Shown: piece by piece, positions 41,167-50,545 of the stretch
How the letters are laid out: each line of letters opens with the position of its first letter
Numbering within the stretch: the stretch's first letter is position 1
Assembly (NCBI GenBank): GCA_910583845.1
Contig: CAJUAB010000025.1
Span: 1-64,000, forward strand
Reading direction: 5' to 3'
Origin: an uncultured Acetatifactor sp.
GTDB lineage: Bacteria > Bacillota > Clostridia > Lachnospirales > Lachnospiraceae
Length of the DNA: 64,000 nucleotides
Notes under the pieces: generated by a model
Seen by the model: the letters and a program-made list of their open reading frames with translations, nothing else
What the model was told of the DNA's origin: nothing
Database searches by the model: none
Program-made: the position numbers and the translations under genes

Positions 41167-43575
41167 TCACTCCTTTCCCACAACTGCCGCGCTTTCCGGC
41201 ATAACAGTTGTCCCCTGATAAGTCACCTCGTGTTCCGTGTAATTGATGATCACATATTTGTACGCCCCGTCTTTTCCGTAGCTGTTGATCACCACCCCGT
41301 CCTCCGGCACATGCCGGGCCGTCCACTCAAAGCCCTGCACCTGGCTGAGCACGGAATTGACCTGGCTGTATATATCCGCTATCATGCCTTCGTACAGAGT
41401 GTACTCGGTGGAATAGTAATTGGCCAGAAAAGTATCTCCGAGCTTATAGGAGGGCTCCTTGGACAGTACGAAGGACGGAGATACATTGTAATCAATCATC
41501 CGCAGGATACAGTCCTTTGTATAGAAGGAGAAGTTGGCGTAGGGCGCGTAGACCTCCATGGTTCCGTGAAGCACCATCTCCAGAAAGGGCACGGTATCCG
41601 TCTCAAAAATGAACTGGGAACTCCCCACCGGCGCCTGCAGATAACGGTCCGTGTACTTCCACAGATACATATTGGGTTTCTCCAGATTCAGCGTCTTCTC
41701 CTGCCCGATCTCCTCCAGCGTCTCCCGGTACAGTTCTATGGCTTCTGTCAGTCCTGTGACCACACCGTCCCGGTTCCAGTTGGAGGTGAGCACATGCGGC
41801 ATCTCCGTGAGGGTGACGCTGTTGGAAAAAGCGCCTGCCTTCTGGGCAAACTGTCCCGTCCAGGATGCCGTCTTCTCGGGCGTACCGTAGCTGAACAGCG
41901 CGGTGGGCACATGCTCCGGAAGAATCGCCCTCTTGTCGATACTCAGATACCAGTTGCTGATACACTTCACCGCCGTATTATTGTAAGTCACCATTTTCTT
42001 GTTCACCGTGACAGTGTCCCTGGACAGCGAGATATCCACGCCCCGCTCCGCGAATGCGCCGATCAGCTTCTCAAAGTCACGTCTGCTGCCGATGGCCCCG
42101 GTGAAATGCAGCTTATCCGGCCTGGACAGGCTCTCTCCGTTTTTCTGCCACCCCATGAGTCCCGCGTTGATGTTGGTGATTCCCTGCTCCATTACCCGGC
42201 TTAAAATCTCCTCCACATCCTCCGTCCTGGTGGTCACCACCTGGGTATTTCCCACAATGCCGCTCTTGGCGTCTCCCATGATAAAATCCAGTCGGATGGG
42301 AATATCTCCCTCCGGGGTCTCCCGCAGCTCAAGTTCCCCTCTGTCAAGCAGGTATTCCCGGTAAACCCTCGCCATGCCCACATAGTCGGCCGAGGGCGTA
42401 CCGTCGCTGCCGTCCCCGAAAAGAAACGCGTATGTCATGTCGATATCGTAATGGAAAATTTCCTCCATCTGCGTAAAGAATCCGCTGCCCTGCTCATCAT
42501 AGAGCTGATAGTAGTTCACGTTCAGTTCAAATCGGGGATAAGCCCAGGTGTAGCTGGTGGATCTGGTCCCGTCCGGATTGACGATAATATCCATGTACTC
42601 CGCGCCCTCATTGGCCCAGGCGGCAAAAGCCATCTGTCCGTTGCCGTGGGCGATGCCGAACACCGGCATCACCGGGTCCTTTACCGGCACGTCGTCATAA
42701 TAGGCATAACTGTAGTTGGTCTCCGTGGCATAGTCCCTGCCATATACATCCCCTTCGTAGGCGTTGAACACCGACGTGTTGCGCGTAAACCGGATCAGGC
42801 TGCCGCTGCCGTCGGGAACCAGCACATAGCCCGGCACACGGTAAGCATCCACCGTCTCCCACTCCAGCGTATCCGGATTCATCACGTTCATGCGCCCGCC
42901 GCTGGCTCCCAGGAAGGGCGTGATCTCCACCGCGGCCAGCCTGTTCAACCCGCTGCCGGTCATCTCCTCGCAGGGGATAAAGTAATCAATACGGTCCTCT
43001 CCCAGCGTGATATACACATTCATCAGCACCTCCGGCTTCCTGAACCGGATTTCCAGACAATACTTCTCCTCTGAAATCTTTCTCAATGTGGATTCCGCGT
43101 CCTCCTCCGAGGCGGAAGAAATATATTTGATCTTGTCACTGTCATAATATTCCACCGTGATCAGAGAGTTGGCAATCCCCACATACGTACTGTTGAGGTC
43201 ATCGGGATAGCTTTCCGCTGCCGCCAGAATTTCCTCCGGGGAGGCGTCCCCCTTCTGCAAAGCCTTCACAGCGTCCTTGACATCCCCCGGGAAGGGCAGA
43301 TCAGCGCCGGTCCTGATACAGGTTCCGGTCTGCTTATCCACGATGGCAAAGATATCCCTGTCCTCCCTCCAGTAGTACTTTACCGTGTTTGTCTCCAGCA
43401 GGAGATCATACTCCGCAAAGCTCTCTTCCGTCTGTTCCGCCTTCTCGGGAGCAACCTTTGTATCCCGGTTGGTGGGCACATACGCCTGGGCCTGCATGGA
43501 GGCCGTCCCCAGCGCCACAGCCAGGGAAAGCGCCGCCATCATCACTTTGTTTCGCCTCATTCTCCTAAAAAACAT
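41167..43575 (-). CDS. DUF5696 exported protein of a glycan import locus
   Basis: Secreted or membrane-attached protein of 802 aa with an N-terminal signal peptide (hydrophobic residues about 13-30, then TASMQAQA). The middle (250-600) looks like a beta-rich region followed by a TIM-barrel-like stretch (RLDFIMGDAKSGIVG, VMEQGITNINAGLMGWQ, ERGVDISLSRDTV), so a glycoside-hydrolase-like fold is likely, but I can place no catalytic residues. I recognise it as DUF5696. Its start overlaps the end of the NHL-Yip1 gene by 11 bp, a sign of coupled synthesis, and two permease genes follow. It is probably part of, or associated with, the importer. Confidence 0.7.
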   Translation of the reverse strand: MFFRRMRRNKVMMAALSLAVALGTASMQAQAYVPTNRDTKVAPEKAEQTEESFAEYDLLLETNTVKYYWREDRDIFAIVDKQTGTCIRTGADLPFPGDVKDAVKALQKGDASPEEILAAAESYPDDLNSTYVGIANSLITVEYYDSDKIKYISSASEEDAESTLRKISEEKYCLEIRFRKPEVLMNVYITLGEDRIDYFIPCEEMTGSGLNRLAAVEITPFLGASGGRMNVMNPDTLEWETVDAYRVPGYVLVPDGSGSLIRFTRNTSVFNAYEGDVYGRDYATETNYSYAYYDDVPVKDPVMPVFGIAHGNGQMAFAAWANEGAEYMDIIVNPDGTRSTSYTWAYPRFELNVNYYQLYDEQGSGFFTQMEEIFHYDIDMTYAFLFGDGSDGTPSADYVGMARVYREYLLDRGELELRETPEGDIPIRLDFIMGDAKSGIVGNTQVVTTRTEDVEEILSRVMEQGITNINAGLMGWQKNGESLSRPDKLHFTGAIGSRRDFEKLIGAFAERGVDISLSRDTVTVNKKMVTYNNTAVKCISNWYLSIDKRAILPEHVPTALFSYGTPEKTASWTGQFAQKAGAFSNSVTLTEMPHVLTSNWNRDGVVTGLTEAIELYRETLEEIGQEKTLNLEKPNMYLWKYTDRYLQAPVGSSQFIFETDTVPFLEMVLHGTMEVYAPYANFSFYTKDCILRMIDYNVSPSFVLSKEPSYKLGDTFLANYYSTEYTLYEGMIADIYSQVNSVLSQVQGFEWTARHVPEDGVVINSYGKDGAYKYVIINYTEHEVTYQGTTVMPESAAVVGKE

Positions 43576-45607
43576 TCTGGATCATCTCCTTTCCAACGGA
43601 AGTAAGGAAGGTATACAGGCTGTTCCACATGATGGAAATAATCACTCCCACCACTGCTATAATAATCATGAAAACCACCGTCAGGACAATACTTTTTACC
43701 GTTTCTCCAAAGGTATAGTCATGCACTGTCTGCAGGCCGATAAAGATGGTGATAACGCTCCACACAACGCCAATGAGCAGTACCAGCGTCAGCAGAAACG
43801 ACTCGTTGTAGGTCAGCGCGTAGGACACACAAGTCACCGTCAGCATGGCGATCATAGCCGGCATCAGGCCGTAGGCCGGGATCATGAAAATCTGCCGGAA
43901 GGTGCCGTCTCCGTCATTGATGCTGGTCACAAGATAATTGCAGACAATAAACAGGCCCAGCAGGGCAAAAAAGCCCAGCACAATGGAACCGATGTCCATG
44001 TTTTCCACCTTGACAGTCTGATAAATAAAGCCTTTTACAGTCTTATACGCCATGAAATCCACAAAGAGCAGCATATAGATCACAGCCGCCGAAATCACCG
44101 AGCCCTGCCTGTACCTGCGAATCTCATAATAAGAATCCATGGGGCGTTTCGGCGTCCTGAGCGCGTAGAGAATATCCTTCCAGACGGGCAGTCCTCCCGC
44201 CTTTTCCTTCAGCGCCCGCCATGTCCGCTCCATCTCTCCGCCATGCTTTCTGTCAATGATTTTCACGATCTTTTTGATCACCAGCAGAGCGGCAACTACC
44301 CCCAGAATCGGCCCCAACCATCTCTGAAGCCACTTATTGCGGACCTCCCAGAAAGACTGGGAGTAGTACTCCTTATTGTTGGCCACTTTAAAATGCTCCA
44401 GAGACGCCTCATAGTCCTCCGCGTGCAGATAGGCCTTCCCCACTCCGTTATGAGCCAGCACGGACATCTGGTTCAGTCTCAGCACCTCGTTCCACTTTTC
44501 CATGGCTTCTTCGTAAAGCCCGCTCTCGTACAGGTCCATGGCCGTATAAACCATCTGGGCATACTCCGTGGGTTTGAAGGATTGCAGATATCCCTTGGTA
44601 CCGTCCACCGCCCAGATATTGCCGTCCAGATCCACGGCAATGGACGGCAGGCTGGTAAACAGACCCACGATATCCGTAGTCGTCACATAGGAACCTATGG
44701 CAAAAATCTCCTCTCCGTTCTTGGAGTAAATATCAATATAGCCCGAGGCGGAACTGGTATAAATCAGACCTCTGTGATCCACATATACATCCGTCAGGTT
44801 ATCATAGGACCACACATCCGTTTTGAACATATTCCCGCCGTTGGTGCTGTGCTTCTTCATGCCGTTACGGTTGGTGCCGCTGGTGGCCGTATAGACAATC
44901 CCATCCCTGTCCACAAACACATTGGCAAAAACGGTGGGATTGATATCCACCAGATTCGCCAGCTGCTCCCTTGTGAAAATCATCTGCTGCAGTCTCTGCG
45001 AGAATGTGAGGTCCGCGTCATTTACCGCGAAATAACCCAGAAATTCACCGGTCTTTGCCAGCTGGATCACGCCGTTGTAGACCCCTTCGCTGATCAGATA
45101 GATATTTCCGCCCCCATCCACCGCAATACGCTTGGGTTCATAGTTGGTATCCGCAAAAATCGGAGCATCCGGCCTTGTGAGCTTATTGATCAGGTTGAAA
45201 TCCCGGTCAAAGACCAGCACTGCCTTTGCCGCCGTGTCGGCCACATAGATCTCGCCTTCCCGGGTCACATAAACGCCCCTTGGCCCCGCCATCTCGCTGT
45301 TTTCCAGGATACCCTCCACCTGTCCGCTGTTGATATCATATTTTATCACACGCCGGTTCCCGGTATCCGCTATATACAGCATATTGTCTTCGTCGATGAA
45401 CAGATCTTCCGGCGAGGAAAGCCCCAGCCCGGTTACTGTCTTGTCAGGAAGATAGGCATCCTGGGTGCGCTCCCAGTTCATATCCTCGTCCGAGGCATAT
45501 GTATAGGAGGTCGCCTGACTTGCGCTCACCTGTACAGGCGTTCGCAGCGCCATAAACACCACGGCCGAAAGACATAGAATTTTATAGATCATTTTGTTTT
45601 GTTTCAT
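43565..45607 (-). CDS. NHL propeller - TPR - Yip1 membrane protein
   Basis: Membrane protein of 680 aa with an unusual layout: signal peptide (1-29), an extracytoplasmic NHL-type beta-propeller (about 60-340; repeated LFIDEDNMLYIADTGNRRV and VYVTREGEIYVADT motifs), a TPR-like hairpin pair (about 345-410; YESGLYEEAMEKWNEV, YLHAEDYEASLEHF), a membrane helix (about 430-450), a cytoplasmic linker, and a Yip1-like domain of about five helices to the C terminus. GAAAGGAG precedes the ATG. It lies between two permease pairs and overlaps DUF5696. It may organise or monitor the importer; no enzyme motif is seen. Confidence 0.75.
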   Translation of the reverse strand: MKQNKMIYKILCLSAVVFMALRTPVQVSASQATSYTYASDEDMNWERTQDAYLPDKTVTGLGLSSPEDLFIDEDNMLYIADTGNRRVIKYDINSGQVEGILENSEMAGPRGVYVTREGEIYVADTAAKAVLVFDRDFNLINKLTRPDAPIFADTNYEPKRIAVDGGGNIYLISEGVYNGVIQLAKTGEFLGYFAVNDADLTFSQRLQQMIFTREQLANLVDINPTVFANVFVDRDGIVYTATSGTNRNGMKKHSTNGGNMFKTDVWSYDNLTDVYVDHRGLIYTSSASGYIDIYSKNGEEIFAIGSYVTTTDIVGLFTSLPSIAVDLDGNIWAVDGTKGYLQSFKPTEYAQMVYTAMDLYESGLYEEAMEKWNEVLRLNQMSVLAHNGVGKAYLHAEDYEASLEHFKVANNKEYYSQSFWEVRNKWLQRWLGPILGVVAALLVIKKIVKIIDRKHGGEMERTWRALKEKAGGLPVWKDILYALRTPKRPMDSYYEIRRYRQGSVISAAVIYMLLFVDFMAYKTVKGFIYQTVKVENMDIGSIVLGFFALLGLFIVCNYLVTSINDGDGTFRQIFMIPAYGLMPAMIAMLTVTCVSYALTYNESFLLTLVLLIGVVWSVITIFIGLQTVHDYTFGETVKSIVLTVVFMIIIAVVGVIISIMWNSLYTFLTSVGKEMIQNVF

Positions 45608-45625
45608 TGTCTCTCCTTTCTGATG

Positions 45626-46516
45626 CTACTTGATGCCCGAATGGCTCATAGTGTTCATAACCTGGGACTGCATGCAGATAAAAATAACGAGGTTCGGCAG
45701 AAACAGCAGTACCGAAGCCGCCGCCGTCATACCTGCCGCCGCCACTGTGTTGTTGGTGGAAAGAGAGTTCAGGTAATAGGCCAGCGTGCGCATGGTATCA
45801 TTGTTTACATAATTGTTGGAGGCCTCTGTGGCCATCCACACCTGCTGAAATGTAAGCACGATGGAGGTGGCCAGCGCCGGGCGGATCAGGGGCGTGATGA
45901 TTTTCCGGATAATCGTCAGTTCCCTCGCGCCATCCATCACGGAGGCTTCAATCAGGGCGTCCGGAATCTGGTCCGTAAACTGTTTTACCAGAAACAGCCC
46001 TACGGGCATGGCTGCCAGCGGCAGCACATGCACCAGCCATGTGTCCGTGAGATGCAGCCGGGTGATCACCAGATACCTGGAGATGGCCACCGCCGTAGGC
46101 ACAAACATCAGCGCCAACTGATTGATCTCAAAGAGTGTTGACTTTCCCTTGAAATTCTTTTTCGCGAAAGTGTACGCGCCCAGAATCGTAACCGTAAGGT
46201 TCAGCAGCACTGTCATCAGCGTCACCAGCACGGAGTTCAGGAGATAGCGCAGCATGGGGACCCCGGTGGTGCCGGAGAGCGCGAACAGGTTTTTGAAATT
46301 GTTCATGGTCGGGTTGTGCGCTATAATGTGGGGCGGAAACGCAAACAATTCACCCAGCGGCATAAACGCCCGATTGACCAGCATGACCACCGGCAAAATC
46401 ATAAACAGCGCCAGCGGAATCAGTATGACATAGAATTTTATCTGCCCTTTGGAAAAATGTCTGGGATTGATGCGGGACCCCTGGAAGTCGCCGCGTTTCG
46501 CTTTCTTCTTTTTCAT
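45626..46516 (-). CDS. Carbohydrate ABC permease, pair 1, MalG/LplC type
   Basis: Membrane subunit of 296 aa with six helices; EAA loop IEASVMDGARELTIIRKII. ATG at 46516 follows GAGGAGGGG; the longer frame to 46576 would overlap the partner gene. A run of Lys at the N terminus marks the cytoplasmic side. It pairs with the product of the gene ending at 46530. Confidence 0.88.
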   Translation of the reverse strand: MKKKKAKRGDFQGSRINPRHFSKGQIKFYVILIPLALFMILPVVMLVNRAFMPLGELFAFPPHIIAHNPTMNNFKNLFALSGTTGVPMLRYLLNSVLVTLMTVLLNLTVTILGAYTFAKKNFKGKSTLFEINQLALMFVPTAVAISRYLVITRLHLTDTWLVHVLPLAAMPVGLFLVKQFTDQIPDALIEASVMDGARELTIIRKIITPLIRPALATSIVLTFQQVWMATEASNNYVNNDTMRTLAYYLNSLSTNNTVAAAGMTAAASVLLFLPNLVIFICMQSQVMNTMSHSGIK

Positions 46517-46529
46517 CGCTGCCCCTCCT

Positions 46530-47450
46530 CTAGTCGTTGTCGCCGAACAATCTTCCGGCCACTTTGTTAAAGGCATATACCACCAGCAACAGCACTACGG
46601 AGATAGCCGCCGCATACCCCATCTCATACCGTAGAAAACCGTAATCGTCAATATGGTTTGTAATCAGCTGTCCCGAGTAGCCCGGTGTGGGATTGGCGCC
46701 GCTTAACGTGACACCGATCCACCCCATGTTGAACGCGTTTACAATAGCCATCACCGCGCCGAAGAACATCTGGGGCTTCATGGAAGGCACCGTTATATAG
46801 ATAATCTCCTGAAAACGGTTGCGGATTCCATCCACATAGGCCGCCTCATACAATTCCTGGTCAATGTTCAGAATACCGGATATCATGGACAAAAATCCTA
46901 TGCCCATGGCCGACCACAGCGACACGATAATCATAATCAGCATAAAGTAGTCGCTGGTGAGCAAAAACTGAATCGGTGTGTCAATCAGTCCCATACGGAG
47001 CAACACGCTGTTGATCAGGCCGGACTGATCACCGGAAAAGATCGTCTTCCAGATCACGCCGATAAACACACTGCCCAGCATGGAGGGCGTATAGATGCAG
47101 AGAGCCAGCACCGTCCTTGGAACAGGCTGAATCTGGGCCAGCATCCACGCCAGCAGGAAGGAGATCACATATCCCCCCGGCCCGACGATCAGAGCGTACA
47201 GGAAGGTATTGGGCAATACATATTTCAGAAACACCTCGTCCTGTGTAAACAGGGTGATATAATTCAGAAGTCCGGTAAAGGTGGGCTTGTTGATCACATC
47301 AAAGTATGTAAAGGACAACCCCATGGCAATCAACACCGGAACCAGAATAAAAGTGGAAAACAGTATGATATAGGGCAGTAACATCAGATACGCCTTGCCG
47401 TCCTCTTTCGTGAACCATTTTCTCTTTTTTCCCGCTGTCATCTGGCGCAT
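46530..47450 (-). CDS. Carbohydrate ABC permease, pair 1, LplB/UgpA type
   Basis: Membrane subunit of 306 aa, six helices, EAA loop YEAAYVDGIRNRFQEIIYITVP. The start ATG at 47450 follows GGAGGTGATC and overlaps the end of the giant binding-protein gene by 13 bp, tying the two together. LplB/YteP-type relatives import complex-polysaccharide oligomers. Confidence 0.88.
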   Translation of the reverse strand: MRQMTAGKKRKWFTKEDGKAYLMLLPYIILFSTFILVPVLIAMGLSFTYFDVINKPTFTGLLNYITLFTQDEVFLKYVLPNTFLYALIVGPGGYVISFLLAWMLAQIQPVPRTVLALCIYTPSMLGSVFIGVIWKTIFSGDQSGLINSVLLRMGLIDTPIQFLLTSDYFMLIMIIVSLWSAMGIGFLSMISGILNIDQELYEAAYVDGIRNRFQEIIYITVPSMKPQMFFGAVMAIVNAFNMGWIGVTLSGANPTPGYSGQLITNHIDDYGFLRYEMGYAAAISVVLLLVVYAFNKVAGRLFGDND

Positions 47451-50400
47451 GCCTGATCACCTCCTCTTTTCGCGCTGTCCATCTGTTGCTGTATCCAGTC
47501 TATATCCCGGATTACATACTCCTTCAGGCAATTTCCATTTTCGTCATAATATCCCAGTTCCTTCATTTTTTTCGTGATTTCCCGGTTAATGGCAATGACC
47601 TTCTCGTCCGCCGCCACCTGGGCGGAGGTCCCGTCAAACACCATGGCATTCCAGATATCGGATATGGAGCGTTCCAGCAGGTACTGTCCCGGCGTCCTGG
47701 ACACATCCCGAAGCTGCTGCACCATCTCCAGGATAATCTGCTTATCCTCCTGGTCAATGGGAGCCTGTTCCAGAGCCTCCACATTGGACGGCAGCCAGAA
47801 ATAAGTGTCGCCATAGGTGGAACGCAGTGTGTAGGTGTATTCCACCTGGGTTTCCGTGCTGGTCCACCATTTCATGAACTCCCAGGCCTCATCGGGCATC
47901 GCGGTGTCCGCGAAGATAACGCCTCCGCTGCCGTTCGCCACGAAATTGCGGTTGATGCTGCCGTCCTCCTGCACGGTTCCCAGATAGGGAGCCAGCTTCC
48001 ACTGCCCTTCCAGCTCGGTAGCTCCGTTTTTAATCAGCACATAGGTGTTGGAATCCACTATGCCAATCGGCAGCACGGAATATCGGAAGGAATTAAAGAA
48101 CTCCTGCACCTGGGTATCCAACGAGTATGCCACAAACAGCTCGCCCAGACGCCGCAGGCCCTTGACCGCGCCCGGCTGGTCGATCGCCGTCACCGTTCCG
48201 TCCTCCGCGTACAGCGTCCCGCCGTTCTGGAATATCAGGGGCGTTGTCTGATAAAACCATTTATAGCCCACACCGGAGGAAATATTGTGATAGAAATTCA
48301 TACCATAACGCTGAAGACTTGGCAGCAGCTCAATCAGCTCCTCCCAGGTGTCCGGCACCTCCAGCCCCAGGTTTTCGAATATATCCGTACGATAGATCAC
48401 CGCGTCAAAGTCCAGCGTCTCCGGCATGGCATAAACGCCCTCGTTATAGACATAGGGCACCAGCGCGCCCGCCACAAAACGGTTTGACACTTCCCAATAG
48501 TCGTCATACTGTGTCATATCGTACAGAGCGCCCCGGCAAGCCAGGTCAAAGGGCATATGGGAGCTCAGTCCCAGCGCGATGTCCGGCGTCTCGTCCGCCG
48601 CGCAGGCCAGCGTCAGCTTATTGGCGTCCGGCATCACGGAAATCCTGACTTTGATTCCGGTCTGCGGAGTGAACTCCGTGTCCGCCAGTTTTTGCAGCAG
48701 GTCCACATGGGTCAGAGCTCTGGACACCCAGATCGTCAGTTCATCCTCCCGGGCCGTGTCCGTATTATATTTCTCTGAGACAAAGGAGTAATAAACAGAC
48801 TGAATGCCGTCCCCTATTCTGGCAAAAGCGCCTGCTTCCGCTCTGGGCATTTTATCCTCGCCAAAGGCGCAGATCGTATCCAATGAGAAATTGACATTCA
48901 TAATGGATGACGTAAACTTACTCACCGCCACCAGCACCGAATTGTCCGCTCCTGTCAGACTGGGGATATACAGCGCGATCTCATCCGGATATTCCGCCAT
49001 ATCGTCAATAAACACTTCCGCCTTGTCCAGGTAGCTCAAAAGCGCGCCGTTGATTCCAAATTCCGATTCATTCTGCAGCAGATACCGCACATGCCGGATG
49101 ATCGTTTTATACGCCGCCAGATAATCCGGTATCTCCGGAATATACTGTGTCATTTTCCAGGTTCTGTATTTGTCGGCATCCTGACCGGATATTTTCTTGA
49201 TATCCAGGGAGAACTGTGTCACATGCTCCGCGATCAGCTGACCATACCGCCATGCTTCCATCACCGGTTCCATCTCCGTCTTTATGGTCAAAATATGAGT
49301 TCCGGCGGACAGATAGATATAATACGGATTCCCTTCTTTATCGGACAGCACTTCGTTGGCCCATCCGCCATTGCTGTAAGGAAACGCGTAACACGCCAGC
49401 TCCCGGAAGGGAACCTCCCCGTCAATCCGGATGCTCTCATAGGAATTGAACTCTTCCTTTTCGTTCATATAATGGAAACCCAGTTTGTACAAACCGCTGG
49501 TCCCCACCTCCAGTTCATAACTGATCTCGTTGCCCGGCTTGGTCCAGGACAGCGTATTGAGCAGCTTATACTCCGCGTCATAAGGCGTCATGGCCGGGTT
49601 CGCCGTCGACTTATAAATGATTTCCGCTGAGTTTTTTACGGTATATTCCGTGGCGCTTACTAAAATGGTATCCGGTTTTGCCACGGGCCGCTCATTCACA
49701 TATTGCCTGCAATACTCCTCGTAAGCAGGTATTTCCCCTGCCGGTGCCTCCACATACAGAGTTCCCAGCGCCAGACCGTCATTGGAACGATTGGTCAGGG
49801 TAATCACATTCTCCCCCGCCTCCAGGGTAGCAAGCAGAGGATGTGTGGAGGAATAGGTATTGTTATACAGGAAGGTATGATTCCACTGATTTACCCTCTC
49901 CTGCGCGGGCGCGATTTCATCGCCATAGCGGTCCTTCCCATATTCATCCGTCGAATCCTGCCAATACAGGGAAAGCTCCACCGTCTTCCACTCCTGGTAC
50001 TGTGCCTCGCCGTTTATATTCACTTCCACCGTATAATCCAGATAAGAATTTCCTGCGGAATAATAATCCGCCGCCAGATAATACACCCCGGCCCTGTCCA
50101 CATTTATTCTGTACGCAGCGCTCTCCCCGTATCCGAGCACTACGGCAGCGCCCTCATACGCAGGCTGGTTCTCCGTGGGCGCATAGCGTTCCGCCTCTCC
50201 GGCCGGGGACGCCGTATACTCTCCGACGCCGTAATCCTGATCCAGATACATCAGGTAGTCCGTATACATGTAGTCTGAAGAGACAAGCGAATTGGACAGA
50301 AGTTCATAGGCCTGCCTCAGTTCCCCGGAACTGACATCCTCCACATATTCGGCATGGTTCATATTGAAGATCAGATAGAGACCGCCGCCGCACACTAGAA

Positions 50401-50455
50401 ACAGAGCAGCCCATATGATTCCCTTTTTTAAAATCTCCGTCTTTGTCGCCTTCAT
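47438..50455 (-). CDS. Giant membrane-anchored solute-binding protein with two beta-sandwich modules
   Basis: Binding protein of 1005 aa, more than twice the usual size. N-terminal membrane helix (about 12-31) without a lipobox, so it is tethered by the helix. Two carbohydrate-binding-like beta-sandwich regions follow: about 90-235 (AAYRINVDRAGVYYLAADYY) and about 275-420 (ISYELEVGTSGLYKLGFHY), resembling CBM6/35-type folds. A helical linker leads to a family 1 solute-binding domain from about residue 585 (ELTIWVSRALTHVDLLQKLA) to 960 with the usual WEFMKWWTS. It probably presents bound glycan to the permease pair encoded next. No catalytic motif. Confidence 0.8.
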   Translation of the reverse strand: MKATKTEILKKGIIWAALFLVCGGGLYLIFNMNHAEYVEDVSSGELRQAYELLSNSLVSSDYMYTDYLMYLDQDYGVGEYTASPAGEAERYAPTENQPAYEGAAVVLGYGESAAYRINVDRAGVYYLAADYYSAGNSYLDYTVEVNINGEAQYQEWKTVELSLYWQDSTDEYGKDRYGDEIAPAQERVNQWNHTFLYNNTYSSTHPLLATLEAGENVITLTNRSNDGLALGTLYVEAPAGEIPAYEEYCRQYVNERPVAKPDTILVSATEYTVKNSAEIIYKSTANPAMTPYDAEYKLLNTLSWTKPGNEISYELEVGTSGLYKLGFHYMNEKEEFNSYESIRIDGEVPFRELACYAFPYSNGGWANEVLSDKEGNPYYIYLSAGTHILTIKTEMEPVMEAWRYGQLIAEHVTQFSLDIKKISGQDADKYRTWKMTQYIPEIPDYLAAYKTIIRHVRYLLQNESEFGINGALLSYLDKAEVFIDDMAEYPDEIALYIPSLTGADNSVLVAVSKFTSSIMNVNFSLDTICAFGEDKMPRAEAGAFARIGDGIQSVYYSFVSEKYNTDTAREDELTIWVSRALTHVDLLQKLADTEFTPQTGIKVRISVMPDANKLTLACAADETPDIALGLSSHMPFDLACRGALYDMTQYDDYWEVSNRFVAGALVPYVYNEGVYAMPETLDFDAVIYRTDIFENLGLEVPDTWEELIELLPSLQRYGMNFYHNISSGVGYKWFYQTTPLIFQNGGTLYAEDGTVTAIDQPGAVKGLRRLGELFVAYSLDTQVQEFFNSFRYSVLPIGIVDSNTYVLIKNGATELEGQWKLAPYLGTVQEDGSINRNFVANGSGGVIFADTAMPDEAWEFMKWWTSTETQVEYTYTLRSTYGDTYFWLPSNVEALEQAPIDQEDKQIILEMVQQLRDVSRTPGQYLLERSISDIWNAMVFDGTSAQVAADEKVIAINREITKKMKELGYYDENGNCLKEYVIRDIDWIQQQMDSAKRGGDQACAR

Positions 50456-50545
50456 GAATGTGCTCCTTTTTGACGAAGAAGGGCTTATACAAGCCCTCCT
50501 TCAACTGCTTATTTTGACCTTCCTGCCTCCGGCATTCCGCTTTCT

